A stretch of DNA of 18,079 nt from Prevotellaceae bacterium. Its GTDB lineage: Bacteria; Bacteroidota; Bacteroidia; Bacteroidales; UBA932. The DNA lies in the NCBI GenBank assembly GCA_031254635.1, contig JAIRUB010000127.1, positions 1-18,079 of the forward strand, read 5' to 3'. Below, piece after piece: positions 1 through 6,568 of this stretch (the stretch's first letter is position 1; each line of letters begins with the position of its first letter). The notes under the pieces were generated by a model. That model saw only the letters and a program-made list of their open reading frames with translations, was not told the DNA's origin and did not search any database. The position numbers and the translations under genes were made by a program.

Positions 1-2
1 CG

Positions 3-455
3 CAGTGCAACCGTTTATGGTGCGCCTCTTGCGGCAATGCTGCGCTTATGAATGAGTACGGCTTGCTGCAGCCCGCCGACAGTTCTTGCGTCATTTTTGA
101 AACCCCAACGCAGTGGAGCCGTTGGCAAATGCAATACTACAAGCAACAAGTCAGCTTACCTGCATTTTCTTACAGTGAACCTGTTTTTTTGGTAAAAATA
201 AGCAAGTATGGCAAGTACAAAAAAGTAGGCAGTGGCATGGCCGAAATTAATATCGAGCACTTTTGTTATCACGGGACATACAATGGCGTAGAAGTATCAT
301 GGGAGGTAAAAAATAATCTCTCAGCCGTTTTCGCACATGAAGTAAAAGGGCATTTTGACTTTATATACGAGGGTGAATTTTTTTCCATAGCACCATTAAA
401 CGTCACCTCATCCTTCAAATTTGTAGCACTAAAGGAAGCTATTTTTGAACAATAA
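3..455 (+). CDS. C-terminal part of a zinc-ribbon protein, possibly a PlsC-like lysophospholipid acyltransferase (5' truncated)
   Basis: The reading frame is open from base 3, so the first internal ATG (48) is probably not the true start and the gene begins outside the window. The visible 150 residues open with QCNRLWCASCG, which looks like the second Cys-x2-Cys knuckle of a zinc ribbon, followed by MNEYGLL and a Trp-rich helix (WSRWQMQYY). The rest is a beta-rich segment with YHGTYNGVEVSWEV, resembling a small PH-like or GRAM-like fold. From memory, some bacterial PlsC-like acyltransferases end in a zinc ribbon plus such a domain, with a similar MNEYG..F..W..WQ pattern. That assignment is an inference, because the catalytic HxxxxD region is not in the window. 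The gene converges on rnfB, 84 bp away. It could also be an unrelated zinc-ribbon protein. Confidence 0.5.
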   Translation, partial: QCNRLWCASCGNAALMNEYGLLQPADSSCVIFETPTQWSRWQMQYYKQQVSLPAFSYSEPVFLVKISKYGKYKKVGSGMAEINIEHFCYHGTYNGVEVSWEVKNNLSAVFAHEVKGHFDFIYEGEFFSIAPLNVTSSFKFVALKEAIFEQ

Positions 456-539
456 TACGGTGGCTAAGAGATTAAGGCATGAAAGGTGAAAAGGTACGAG
501 ATACAGGGTGCGAGGTTAGCCTGTCAGCCGTAGGGATAT

Positions 540-1388
540 TCAGTCGTTTGCTGTGATTTCTTTCACAGCTTTAGCCGGAAAATTTACCTCCCAAATAGCG
601 TCGGTGGGACATTCAGTGGTACACTTACGGCACAAGCGGCATTTGTTATAATCAATATAAGCCAAATTATTTTCAATGGTGATGGCATCGAAGGTACATA
701 CTTTTTGACATTTGGTACAACCGGTACAAGCCACACTGCAAGCCTTCTTAGCTATGCCGCCCTTGTCTTCGTTGATACACGACACAAATATGCGGCGGCT
801 CTTAGGCCCTATTCTACGTAATTCAATAATGTTTTTCGGGCAGGCTTTCACACAGGCATTACAAGCTGTACATTTTTCTTCATTTACCTCTGGAAGGTTT
901 GTTGTTTCATTCATTTTGATAGCCTCGAAACTACATACCCGCACACAATCGCCGCTCCCTAAACAACCAAAAGAACAAGCTGTATCGCCGGTATATAAAT
1001 TGGCCGACACCGCACAGGAAGGAGCGCCATTGTATATATTTACCCGCTCGCGTTTATCGCAGGCGCCGGCACAACGCACCACAGCAAGCATAGGCTCTTT
1101 TTCGGGAGCAACCTTTCCGAGATATTCAGCAATCTGCTTCATGGCCGCAACTCCGCCCGGTGGGCAATACAAATTGTCGAGTGTATCGGCTTTAACACAG
1201 GCCTCGGCAAAACCACGGCAACCGGCATAGCCGCAACCGCCGCAATTCGCGCCGGGTAATAGCGCAGCTACCTCATCAATACGGGGATCTTCTACTACTT
1301 TAAACTTTTGCGCTACAAAATACAAAATTACAGATAGCACAAGAGCTATAAAGCTTAACACAAGAACAGTAAAGATAAAGGTGTTCAT
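540..1388 (-). CDS. rnfB: RnfB-like electron transport complex subunit B (multi-[4Fe-4S] ferredoxin)
   Basis: This 282-residue protein matches the RnfB/RsxB family. RnfB carries electrons from ferredoxin into the membrane Rnf complex (ferredoxin:NAD oxidoreductase, ion-pumping). There is one N-terminal membrane anchor (about residues 4-26). A Fes-type cluster domain follows with C49, C52, C57 and C75 (NCGGCGYAGC). The C-terminal half has four ferredoxin-type Cys clusters, in CSFGC..DCVRVC, CTACNACVKACP, CTGCTKCQKVC and CRLCRKCTTECP. The start ATG overlaps the stop of the upstream rseC-like gene (TAATG), suggesting translational coupling. In many Bacteroidota rnfB is followed by rnfC, D, G, E and A. 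Here the next gene downstream is convergent and unrelated, so the rest of the complex is not adjacent. Confidence 0.93.
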   Translation of the reverse strand: MNTFIFTVLVLSFIALVLSVILYFVAQKFKVVEDPRIDEVAALLPGANCGGCGYAGCRGFAEACVKADTLDNLYCPPGGVAAMKQIAEYLGKVAPEKEPMLAVVRCAGACDKRERVNIYNGAPSCAVSANLYTGDTACSFGCLGSGDCVRVCSFEAIKMNETTNLPEVNEEKCTACNACVKACPKNIIELRRIGPKSRRIFVSCINEDKGGIAKKACSVACTGCTKCQKVCTFDAITIENNLAYIDYNKCRLCRKCTTECPTDAIWEVNFPAKAVKEITAND

Positions 1389-1810
1389 TATTTTAGTTTT
1401 TCTATTTCAAATATATATTTCTTTTTTAACTTGTCGCGCATCCGGTAAAGCATAAAATAATAAGCAGCCACAACAAATAAAGCCACTAAAGCGCTGCCGG
1501 CTTCCGGAATTTTACAGGCTTGCAAAGTTAATAAAATTATCATTAACAAACACAAGGGAATGAGATAAGCCCAAACCACTGCCATCATTCCCTGCATTAA
1601 ACGCATAGTTACCTGCACTTCTTCTCCAATAGTAAATTCTTGATTAACAATATCTATGACACATGTTTTATCTTTTTTATCGGCCATTGAACAAAAAGAT
1701 TTTCCGGAGCAGGAGGCACAGGCTGAAGTAGTAACTATGTTTACTGTCACCTCTTTATCTCCAATGGCAGTTATAACCCCTTTATGCCTTATTAATTGTG
1801 CCGAAGCCAT
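1388..1810 (-). CDS. RseC/MucC-family membrane protein (SoxR-reducing system type)
   Basis: This 140-residue protein fits the RseC/MucC family. It has an N-terminal cytoplasmic beta domain with a conserved Cys cluster (C31, C34, C40 and C50, in SACASCSGKSFC...C), probably binding a metal or Fe-S cluster. Two transmembrane helices follow (about 74-96 and 105-122) and then a basic tail. Family members occur with Rnf genes and have been linked to SoxR reduction and sigma-E control in Proteobacteria. In Bacteroidota an RseC gene commonly precedes rnfB, as here. It starts 2 bp after the DUF3108 gene and overlaps the rnfB start, so the set is probably one transcript. The exact role is not known from sequence. 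Confidence 0.85.
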   Translation of the reverse strand: MASAQLIRHKGVITAIGDKEVTVNIVTTSACASCSGKSFCSMADKKDKTCVIDIVNQEFTIGEEVQVTMRLMQGMMAVVWAYLIPLCLLMIILLTLQACKIPEAGSALVALFVVAAYYFMLYRMRDKLKKKYIFEIEKLK

Positions 1811-1812
1811 AT

Positions 1813-2658
1813 TTATTTGATTTTACTGGCCAAAGGATATTTCAGGTTGGCATATTTGGAAAGCCGTGCCGAAACTGTACCAACCTTAATCGGCGACTGC
1901 ATAAGCAAGGGAATTCGGTTTTCATCGTCTGTAATCCAAAGCACTAAATCACTATCGCCTGTAAATACTTCGCCGGCAACTACTTTAGCGGCAAATTTTA
2001 AACATCGGAAACGCCCCAAACCCGAAATATTTTTTTCTTCCCTGCCTATAAAACGATAATACAGGTTAAATATCTCATCATCAATAACAAAAGAAAATGG
2101 ATAGATTTTACCTTCCTTTAAGTCAGAAAAATCAAGATTTTGCAAATTGAAGAAAAGGCTTATTAAATCATAAGTTGTAGCTGTTCCTTGCAAAACAGTA
2201 TCTTTTTTTGCTTTTTTATTTTGTTTAACAGAGGCCTTAATGGTGTAGTTTCTATCATCAAAATATATAGTATTCAGCCGTCTGTAGTCGTCCTCGCTAA
2301 TATCACAATGAAAATAATAAGGACGAAGCGTGCGGGTATCAAACCGCCCCTCGTAGATATTGCGGATTCGGAAAAAGTTATCCCAAAATTTATAGGTAGT
2401 AACAAAAATCCTTGCTACATAATAGTTCGTATCACGGAAACTTTCTTTTTCAAGGGACATGGTTGCTTCGCCTACATCGGCGCTGATAATGCCCCATTTG
2501 TAGTTGGCTACCAGCGTCAGGCGTTCGCCTGCCTTAAATGCAAGTTCATCGGCAGTATAAGTTTTCACCTCAGTGTTGGCAACAGTTGCAGCAGACTGCG
2601 TAAAAGCCATTCGCGGGAACAGTATGCAGCAAAGCAAAAAAATGTATTGTCGTTTCAT
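1813..2658 (-). CDS. DUF3108 domain-containing exported protein
   Basis: This 281-residue protein has an N-terminal signal peptide (KRQYIFLLCCILFPRMAF, cleavage probably near residue 20). The rest is a beta-rich domain of the DUF3108 family. Supporting features are the opening FKAGERLTLVANYKWGIISA and the closing LWITDDENRIPLLMQSPIKVG, both typical of that family. Members are periplasmic or outer-membrane-associated proteins of unknown function, common in Bacteroidota. The Cys residues at about 10 and 11 sit in the hydrophobic core of the signal, not in a convincing lipobox. The start codon overlaps the recG stop (TAATG), so it is translated downstream of recG in the same message. Confidence 0.82.
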   Translation of the reverse strand: MKRQYIFLLCCILFPRMAFTQSAATVANTEVKTYTADELAFKAGERLTLVANYKWGIISADVGEATMSLEKESFRDTNYYVARIFVTTYKFWDNFFRIRNIYEGRFDTRTLRPYYFHCDISEDDYRRLNTIYFDDRNYTIKASVKQNKKAKKDTVLQGTATTYDLISLFFNLQNLDFSDLKEGKIYPFSFVIDDEIFNLYYRFIGREEKNISGLGRFRCLKFAAKVVAGEVFTGDSDLVLWITDDENRIPLLMQSPIKVGTVSARLSKYANLKYPLASKIK

Positions 2659-4772
2659 TAGCTAATAACACTATAATCGGCTGTAGAAGCCTTTAATTTT
2701 TTTAATTGAGTACAAAGTAAAGCATTTTTTTCGGAAGACAAGTCGGCATCTTCCTCTAAAACCGTAAAGGCCTTATTACGTGCTATTTCAAGCATCTGTC
2801 CGTCACGCGCCAAATCGGCAATCCGCAGGTTGATAGGCATGCCGCTTTGCTGCGTTCCTTCCATATCGCCCGGGCCGCGCAGTTGCAAGTCGGCTTCGGC
2901 AATTTCAAATCCGTTATTGGTAGAACACATTAATTCCGTTCGTTTTTTTGCTTCTTTAGAAAGCTTATAATCAGTCATTAAAATACAATACGACTGTTCA
3001 GCCCCGCGGCCAACTCTTCCCCGTAACTGGTGCAATTGCGATAGCCCGAAACGCTCGGCGCTTTCAATAACCATTACTGAGGCATTGGGAATATTCACTC
3101 CCACCTCAATTACCGAGGTGGCTACCATAATGTGTGCTTGCCCTTTTACGAACTGCCGCATGCCGATTGCTTTGTTTTCGGCAGTCATTTTTCCGTGTAC
3201 TATGGTGGTAACATATTCTGGCGGCGGAAAAGCGCGGGTAACACTTTCATAACCATCTTCCAGATTTTTGTAATCCATCTTTTCCGACTCCTTAATCAGA
3301 GGATATACCACATAAATTTGTCGCCCTGCCTTAATTTGTTCTTTCATAAATCCAAAAACCCGCAAGCGCTTACTGTCGTTAAAATGTATAGTTTTAACCG
3401 GCTGTCTTCCCGGAGGTAGTTCATCAATCACCGACACATCCAAGTCGCCATATAATGTCATGGCCAAAGTGCGCGGAATAGGCGTGGCTGTCATTACTAA
3501 GACATGCGGAGGAACGGCACTTTTGCCCCACAGTCGCGCACGTTGCTCTACGCCGAAACGATGTTGCTCGTCAATCACCACGAAGCCCAACTTGTTAAAT
3601 TGAACAGTATCTTCAATTAAGGCATGGGTACCGACAAGCAGATGCAAAGAGCCGTTGAGCAAGTTTTCCGCCAAAATTTTGCGGTCTTTCTTTTTTGTAG
3701 AACCGGTTAGCAGCCCCACCTGAATGCCTATTCCTTCAAGGAATTGCTGAATGCTGCTATAGTGTTGTTGTGCTAATATTTCGGTAGGCGCCATGATGGC
3801 CGCCTGGTAGCCGTTATCATTGGCAATTAAGGCGCAGAGCAGGGCTACCAAGGTTTTTCCGCTACCCACGTCGCCTTGGAGCAGGCGGTTCATCTGTTTT
3901 CCGCTGCCCATATCCTTGCGGATTTCCTTAATTACCCGCTTCTGTGCATTGGTTAATGGGAATGGAAGGTTTTCGTAACATTGGTGAAATTTTTCCCCTA
4001 CAGCGCTAAACACAAATCCCTGCGAGGCCTGCAAGCGTACAGAACGCTGCTTCAACAAACTCAGTTGAATATAAAACAGTTCTTCAAATTTTAACCTGTA
4101 ACGCGAAGCGTCAAGCAGGGCAACGCTTTGCGGAAAGTGTACATTTAACAAAACATCCTGCAATGACATTAATCGATGTTCGGTTACTAAATGAGGAGGC
4201 AATGTTTCCTCTATTTTTCCAATGAGCGCTTGCGCCAATGCTGCCTGAAGCCGCATAAAAGACCTTTGCCCCAAGCCGTTGTCACGCAAGACCTCTGTAC
4301 TGCTATACACCCCTTGCATTGCTGACTGCATGCCGATTTTATCGTCTTTAGGCTCGTCCACCTCAGGATGAACCATGTTGATTTTGCCTTTAAATTCGGT
4401 AGAGCGGCCGAAAACGATATACTCTTGTCCCAACTTCAACTTATCGCGCTGCCATTTTATTCCCTGAAAGAAAACCAACTCAATCGTTGCTGTGCCGTCC
4501 GAGAAGTAAGCGATATAACGCTCCTTGCCTCGTCCCTTGCCAAGCAATTCAAAGCGCACCATCTTTCCCCGTAGTTGAATGTAGGGCAATTCGGCCTGAG
4601 CGCCTAAGACTTCTTTCACCGTATAAAATTTAGTACGGTCGATATAACGAAAGGGAAAGGTATAGAGCAGGTCGCCAAAGGTCCTTATGTTCAGTTCCTT
4701 TTGAAGCAACTCCGCTTTTCGTGCTCCCACTCCTGGCAGGTATTTTATGTCTTGTTCCAAAACCGCAAGCAT
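2658..4772 (-). CDS. recG: ATP-dependent DNA helicase RecG
   Basis: RecG is a superfamily 2 helicase that regresses stalled replication forks and branch-migrates junctions. The 704-residue length is normal for the family. An N-terminal helical part (YLPGVGARKAELL, residues 11-23) and an OB-fold wedge domain (about 65-135) precede the motor. Walker A is GDVGSGKT (300-307) and the Walker B/DEAH-type box is DEQH (401-404). Later motifs include MTATPIPRTLAM and QLHQLRGRVGRG. The chosen ATG fits the usual N-terminus of Bacteroidota RecG. It is the first gene of the minus-strand set recG > DUF3108 > rseC > rnfB. A TACCTTTG word lies only 4 bp before the ATG. Confidence 0.97.
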   Translation of the reverse strand: MLAVLEQDIKYLPGVGARKAELLQKELNIRTFGDLLYTFPFRYIDRTKFYTVKEVLGAQAELPYIQLRGKMVRFELLGKGRGKERYIAYFSDGTATIELVFFQGIKWQRDKLKLGQEYIVFGRSTEFKGKINMVHPEVDEPKDDKIGMQSAMQGVYSSTEVLRDNGLGQRSFMRLQAALAQALIGKIEETLPPHLVTEHRLMSLQDVLLNVHFPQSVALLDASRYRLKFEELFYIQLSLLKQRSVRLQASQGFVFSAVGEKFHQCYENLPFPLTNAQKRVIKEIRKDMGSGKQMNRLLQGDVGSGKTLVALLCALIANDNGYQAAIMAPTEILAQQHYSSIQQFLEGIGIQVGLLTGSTKKKDRKILAENLLNGSLHLLVGTHALIEDTVQFNKLGFVVIDEQHRFGVEQRARLWGKSAVPPHVLVMTATPIPRTLAMTLYGDLDVSVIDELPPGRQPVKTIHFNDSKRLRVFGFMKEQIKAGRQIYVVYPLIKESEKMDYKNLEDGYESVTRAFPPPEYVTTIVHGKMTAENKAIGMRQFVKGQAHIMVATSVIEVGVNIPNASVMVIESAERFGLSQLHQLRGRVGRGAEQSYCILMTDYKLSKEAKKRTELMCSTNNGFEIAEADLQLRGPGDMEGTQQSGMPINLRIADLARDGQMLEIARNKAFTVLEEDADLSSEKNALLCTQLKKLKASTADYSVIS

Positions 4773-4776
4773 GGTA

Positions 4777-4784
4777 CAAAGGTA
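4777..4784 (-). promoter_or_regulatory. Possible -7 promoter element for recG
   Basis: The minus strand reads TACCTTTG here, a full match to the Bacteroidota -7 word TAnnTTTG. It ends 4 bp before the recG ATG, so a transcript starting at the usual distance would have almost no 5' leader. No clear TTG/TTTG (-33) word lies 17-23 bp upstream, so this is a weak call. Confidence 0.35.
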
Positions 4785-4797
4785 GGGAAAATAATGA

Positions 4798-4855
4798 TTA
4801 GTGATTAATGATTAATTGTTTGAGGTAATGTAGTAATGTGTTAATGTGATAATTA
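4798..4855. repeat. Short degenerate tandem words in the recG/HEPN intergenic region
   Basis: Two runs of imperfect 7-8-bp repeats lie side by side: TGATTAG/TGATTAA/TGATTAA near 4797-4818 and TAATGTA/TAATGTG/TAATGTG near 4825-4850. They code for nothing convincing. Similar low-complexity words flank other genes in this window. Confidence 0.45.
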
Positions 4856-4916
4856 AGGGTGCGAGATATGTATTTTACTTCATTTTTGATAAAAATTTGT
4901 AGTCGCAAAATTTTTG

Positions 4917-5279
4917 ATGGAACATCAATTAAAATACGAAGAATGGTTTTTCCAATCGGATTACGATTTAGAAACAGCATATCAAATGTTACAATCAAAA
5001 CGTAATATTTACTGTGTTTTTATGTGCCATTTAAGTTTGGAAAAAGCCTTGAAAGGATTATTTATAAAGCGATTAAATGAATTTCCGCCCAAATTGCATG
5101 CCCTGATGTATTTTGTAAATAAAATTGAACTTGTTTTATCAGATGAATGGTTGTTGTTTATTGAAAAAATAGACGGATTGTCTATTGTAACGCGCTACCC
5201 CGAAGATTTAAGAGCAATGATAACGCTTTATACACCCGACCAAACCAAAAACATTTATGATCAATACAGCAATGGTTAA
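4917..5279 (+). CDS. HEPN domain protein (partner of a minimal nucleotidyltransferase)
   Basis: A 120-residue helical protein starting at ATG 4917 (a TTG one codon earlier is also possible). The N-terminal helix, the second helix ending HLSLEKALKGLF (38-49), the PPKLHAL turn (57-63) and a late TRYPEDL motif fit the HEPN family found beside small nucleotidyltransferases. In characterised HepT/MntA pairs, HEPN is an RNase toxin and the nucleotidyltransferase neutralises it by AMP transfer to a Tyr. Here the classical R-x4-6-H catalytic motif is not evident; the nearest pair is R29 and H38. It may therefore be a non-toxic HEPN or use another site. It overlaps the next gene by 8-23 bp, the usual arrangement for such pairs. 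Confidence 0.8.
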   Translation: MEHQLKYEEWFFQSDYDLETAYQMLQSKRNIYCVFMCHLSLEKALKGLFIKRLNEFPPKLHALMYFVNKIELVLSDEWLLFIEKIDGLSIVTRYPEDLRAMITLYTPDQTKNIYDQYSNG

Positions 5280-5607
5280 AGCAACAGTAAATTTGGATAG
5301 AATAACAGTGCTTAATGTAATTAAAGATTTACATAATACACTGAAAGAACATGGTATAAGAGATAACCAAATTGCTTTATTCGGCTCATTCTTCAATGGC
5401 AATGTACATGAAGATAGCGATATGGACATTATTGTTATTTCATCTTTTTTTGAGGGCAAAAACTTGCTTGAACGCTTGGATATGACAGCAAAAGCACAGA
5501 TAGAAATAAAACGCAAATATATCGTACCCATGGATATTTTACTAAAAACACCCCAAGAGTACGACTATTCAAAAACAACCTATTTTAATTCGGAAATAAT
5601 TATATAA
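5257..5607 (+). CDS. Minimal nucleotidyltransferase (MNT, pol-beta fold)
   Basis: A 116-residue nucleotidyltransferase domain protein. The hallmark is G43-S44 followed by D55 and D57 (GSFFNGNVHEDSDMDIIV) with a third acid at D93 (VPMDILL), so the metal-binding triad is complete. Size and fold match the MNT partner of HEPN proteins (MntA-like antitoxin that adds AMP to HepT). The ATG at 5257 overlaps the HEPN gene by 23 bp. The ATG at 5272 (Met6) gives an 8-bp overlap and is equally possible. The pair is AT-rich relative to the adjacent housekeeping genes, consistent with mobile TA modules. Toxin-antitoxin function is inferred from the pairing. Confidence 0.85.
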   Translation: MINTAMVKATVNLDRITVLNVIKDLHNTLKEHGIRDNQIALFGSFFNGNVHEDSDMDIIVISSFFEGKNLLERLDMTAKAQIEIKRKYIVPMDILLKTPQEYDYSKTTYFNSEIII

Positions 5608-5674
5608 CAAGATGAATGATATGACATAAAAAAAATATAAATAACAAATAAACGAAAAGCGTTATCTTATTATC

Positions 5675-5787
5675 TTTTCATAGAAACTCGCAATTTTAAT
5701 GAACCGAAGTAGTAAGCGGGCGCTCACGTCATTTTTAGACGTGGGCTTGCTTATTTTAGTTCAAGGCATGCGAGGTCTCTATGAAAA
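5675..5787 (+). other. 113-bp imperfect rod-like inverted repeat (possible structured RNA or element end)
   Basis: Five nested arms pair in order. TTTTCATAGA (5675-5684) pairs with TCTATGAAAA (5778-5787). CTCGCA (5687-5692) pairs with TGCGAG (5769-5774). TGAAC (5700-5704) pairs with GTTCA (5759-5763). TAAGCGGGC (5713-5721) pairs with the segment ending GCTTA at 5753, using two G-U pairs. CACGTC (5725-5730) pairs with GACGTG (5738-5743) around a 7-base loop. About 36 base pairs form in total. The G-U pairs exist only in a plus-strand RNA. No family is recognised. It could be a small RNA, a 5' regulatory structure of the HTH gene, or a non-autonomous mobile element. Confidence 0.6.
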
Positions 5788-5801
5788 ATAAGTATTACAG
5801 T

Positions 5802-5814
5802 CCCACGTTTTTTA
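5802..5814 (+). terminator. Possible alternative terminator arm with T-run before the HTH gene
   Basis: CCCACGT (5802-5808) is followed by a run of T. It is complementary to ACGTGGG (5739-5745) inside the rod-like structure. That segment could pair either with the upstream CACGTC arm or with this downstream arm, a terminator/antiterminator-like choice. This is an inference from base pairing only. Confidence 0.25.
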
Positions 5815-5827
5815 TTCTCCCAATCCT

Positions 5828-6067
5828 ATGAAAGTCTTTGAACAAATACAACAATTACAGCGCATACACCAACTGATAGCAGCCCAGCAAACCGGCACGC
5901 CCAAGGAGTTCGCTCGAATATTGGGCATAAGCCCCAGCCGATTATACAATATTTTAGACGAATTGAAAAGCCGTGGCGTACCCATTTCTTATTCATGTTC
6001 AGCTAAACAATATTTTTACAAAAAAGATTTTCAATTAGATATATCTTTGTGTCCCCAATGCTTGTAG
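5828..6067 (+). CDS. Small helix-turn-helix regulator next to a bacteriocin-like gene
   Basis: A 79-residue protein. Residues about 8-53 form a winged-helix-type HTH: LQRIHQLIAAQQTGTPKEFA, then ILGISPSRLYNILDELKSRG, ending in a short beta wing with ISYSCSAKQYFYKK. Small HTH_11-like proteins of this size and pattern (TGTP..LA..L.IS...LY...LK..G.PI.Y) are often seen beside double-glycine bacteriocin-like peptides in Bacteroidota, from memory. That fits the neighbour 123 bp downstream. It ends in an unusual CPQCL tail. It is probably a transcriptional regulator of the cassette, but no operator is proven. The palindrome at 6099-6127 between the two genes is one candidate site. Confidence 0.7.
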   Translation: MKVFEQIQQLQRIHQLIAAQQTGTPKEFARILGISPSRLYNILDELKSRGVPISYSCSAKQYFYKKDFQLDISLCPQCL

Positions 6068-6098
6068 CCGACAGAAAGTAAAAATTAATATTAAATTT

Positions 6099-6127
6099 GG
6101 TTCACTACTTGTTTTGTGTAGTGAACC
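6099..6127. promoter_or_regulatory. Perfect 10-bp inverted repeat: operator or terminator between the HTH gene and the bacteriocin gene
   Basis: GGTTCACTAC (6099-6108) and GTAGTGAACC (6118-6127) are exact reverse complements around a 9-base loop. A smaller CGCT-TTGC-AGCG hairpin (6133-6144) follows, then a T-rich stretch. The arrangement could terminate the HTH message or act as a DNA operator for the HTH protein. The sequence alone does not decide. Confidence 0.5.
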
Positions 6128-6180
6128 TGTTTCGCTTTGCAGCGAATTAATTTTTTATTAACCTTTTAAATTTTATGATT

Positions 6181-6201
6181 ATGAAAACATTTGTCTTTTG
6201 A
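6181..6201 (+). other. ATG and UUU-UGA junction: leader one base out of frame with its start
   Basis: ATG at 6181 (also at 6175, same frame) reads M-K-T-F-V-F and then meets TGA at 6199-6201. A +1 step at TTT-TGA (6196-6201) would continue as EQMEQVNGG. The product leader would be MKTFVFEQMEQVNGG, 15 residues, the length and pattern expected for this peptide class. The UUUU run lets a Phe tRNA re-pair perfectly after the slip, with a stop in the A site. A single inserted T (natural or sequencing error) explains it equally well. Confidence 0.55.
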
Positions 6202-6379
6202 ACAAATGGAACAAGTGAATGGAGGCAGTAATGACTGTTTGGTAACTTCCGCTGCTGGCACCATATCTAGTGCTCTTGGTATTGGTATTGCAATTGCTAC
6301 TGGTCCTGTTGGTTGGTTCGCGGCAGCGCTTATGGTTGTTGGCTTAGCTTCTGGAGTTGGAGGTTTTGCTACATGTTAA
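6191..6379 (+). CDS. Double-glycine-leader bacteriocin-like peptide precursor (class IIb-like)
   Basis: Read from TTG 6191 the peptide has 62 residues. The leader ends SFEQMEQVNGG, a typical double-glycine leader cut by a C39-peptidase ABC exporter. The 50-residue core starts SNDC and ends GFATC. It is Gly/Ala-rich and very hydrophobic, with GIGIAIATGPVGWFAAALMV resembling the TGPVGWA stretch of Bacteroidota peptides annotated in the lactobin A/cerein 7B family. Cys4 and Cys50 of the core could form a disulfide. The nearest ATG (6181) is one base out of frame, so either TTG is the start (12-residue leader), a +1 frameshift is used, or the gene is mutated. A two-helix peptide follows 18 bp downstream. 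No exporter is in the window. Confidence 0.75.
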   Translation: MSFEQMEQVNGGSNDCLVTSAAGTISSALGIGIAIATGPVGWFAAALMVVGLASGVGGFATC

Positions 6380-6397
6380 TTACTTAATTACGATAAG

Positions 6398-6568
6398 ATG
6401 AAATACGTTATTCTTACAATATTATTCATTTCCCTTTCTATTATAGGGCTTAGCCTTTGGTGGATTATTAGTGAACCATATAAGACATCATATGTGCTAT
6501 CTTTGATATATAATGCTATTCTTTTCTTTTATCTGTTGAAAAAGTTTAAAAAGCGAAAAATGCAATGA
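6398..6568 (+). CDS. 56-residue two-helix membrane peptide, candidate immunity protein
   Basis: A short frame from ATG 6398 to TGA 6566-6568. Residues about 3-24 (YVILTILFISLSIIGLSLWW) form one transmembrane helix. A short polar loop with EPYKTS follows, then a second helix (about 33-47), and a strongly basic tail (KKFKKRKMQ), consistent with a cytoplasmic C-terminus. It lies 18 bp after the bacteriocin-like gene on the same strand. Small two-helix cationic membrane proteins directly downstream of class II bacteriocins are commonly their immunity proteins, so that is the likely role here. No sequence family is recognised, and the assignment rests on size, topology and position. Confidence 0.55.
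   Translation: MKYVILTILFISLSIIGLSLWWIISEPYKTSYVLSLIYNAILFFYLLKKFKKRKMQ

Noticed and set aside
456..539. Terminator between the convergent acyltransferase-like gene and rnfB
   Set aside because: Only purine-rich low-complexity sequence; no convincing stem followed by a T-run.
712..1230. Plus-strand frame of 172 codons
   Set aside because: Antisense to rnfB, whose Fe-S Cys motifs are clearly coding; the plus frame has no recognisable domain.
2188..2661. Plus-strand frame of 157 codons
   Set aside because: Antisense to the DUF3108 gene; no family features.
5208..5531. Minus-strand frame of 107 codons over the nucleotidyltransferase gene
   Set aside because: The plus strand encodes an intact GS...DxD nucleotidyltransferase; the minus frame is a shadow.
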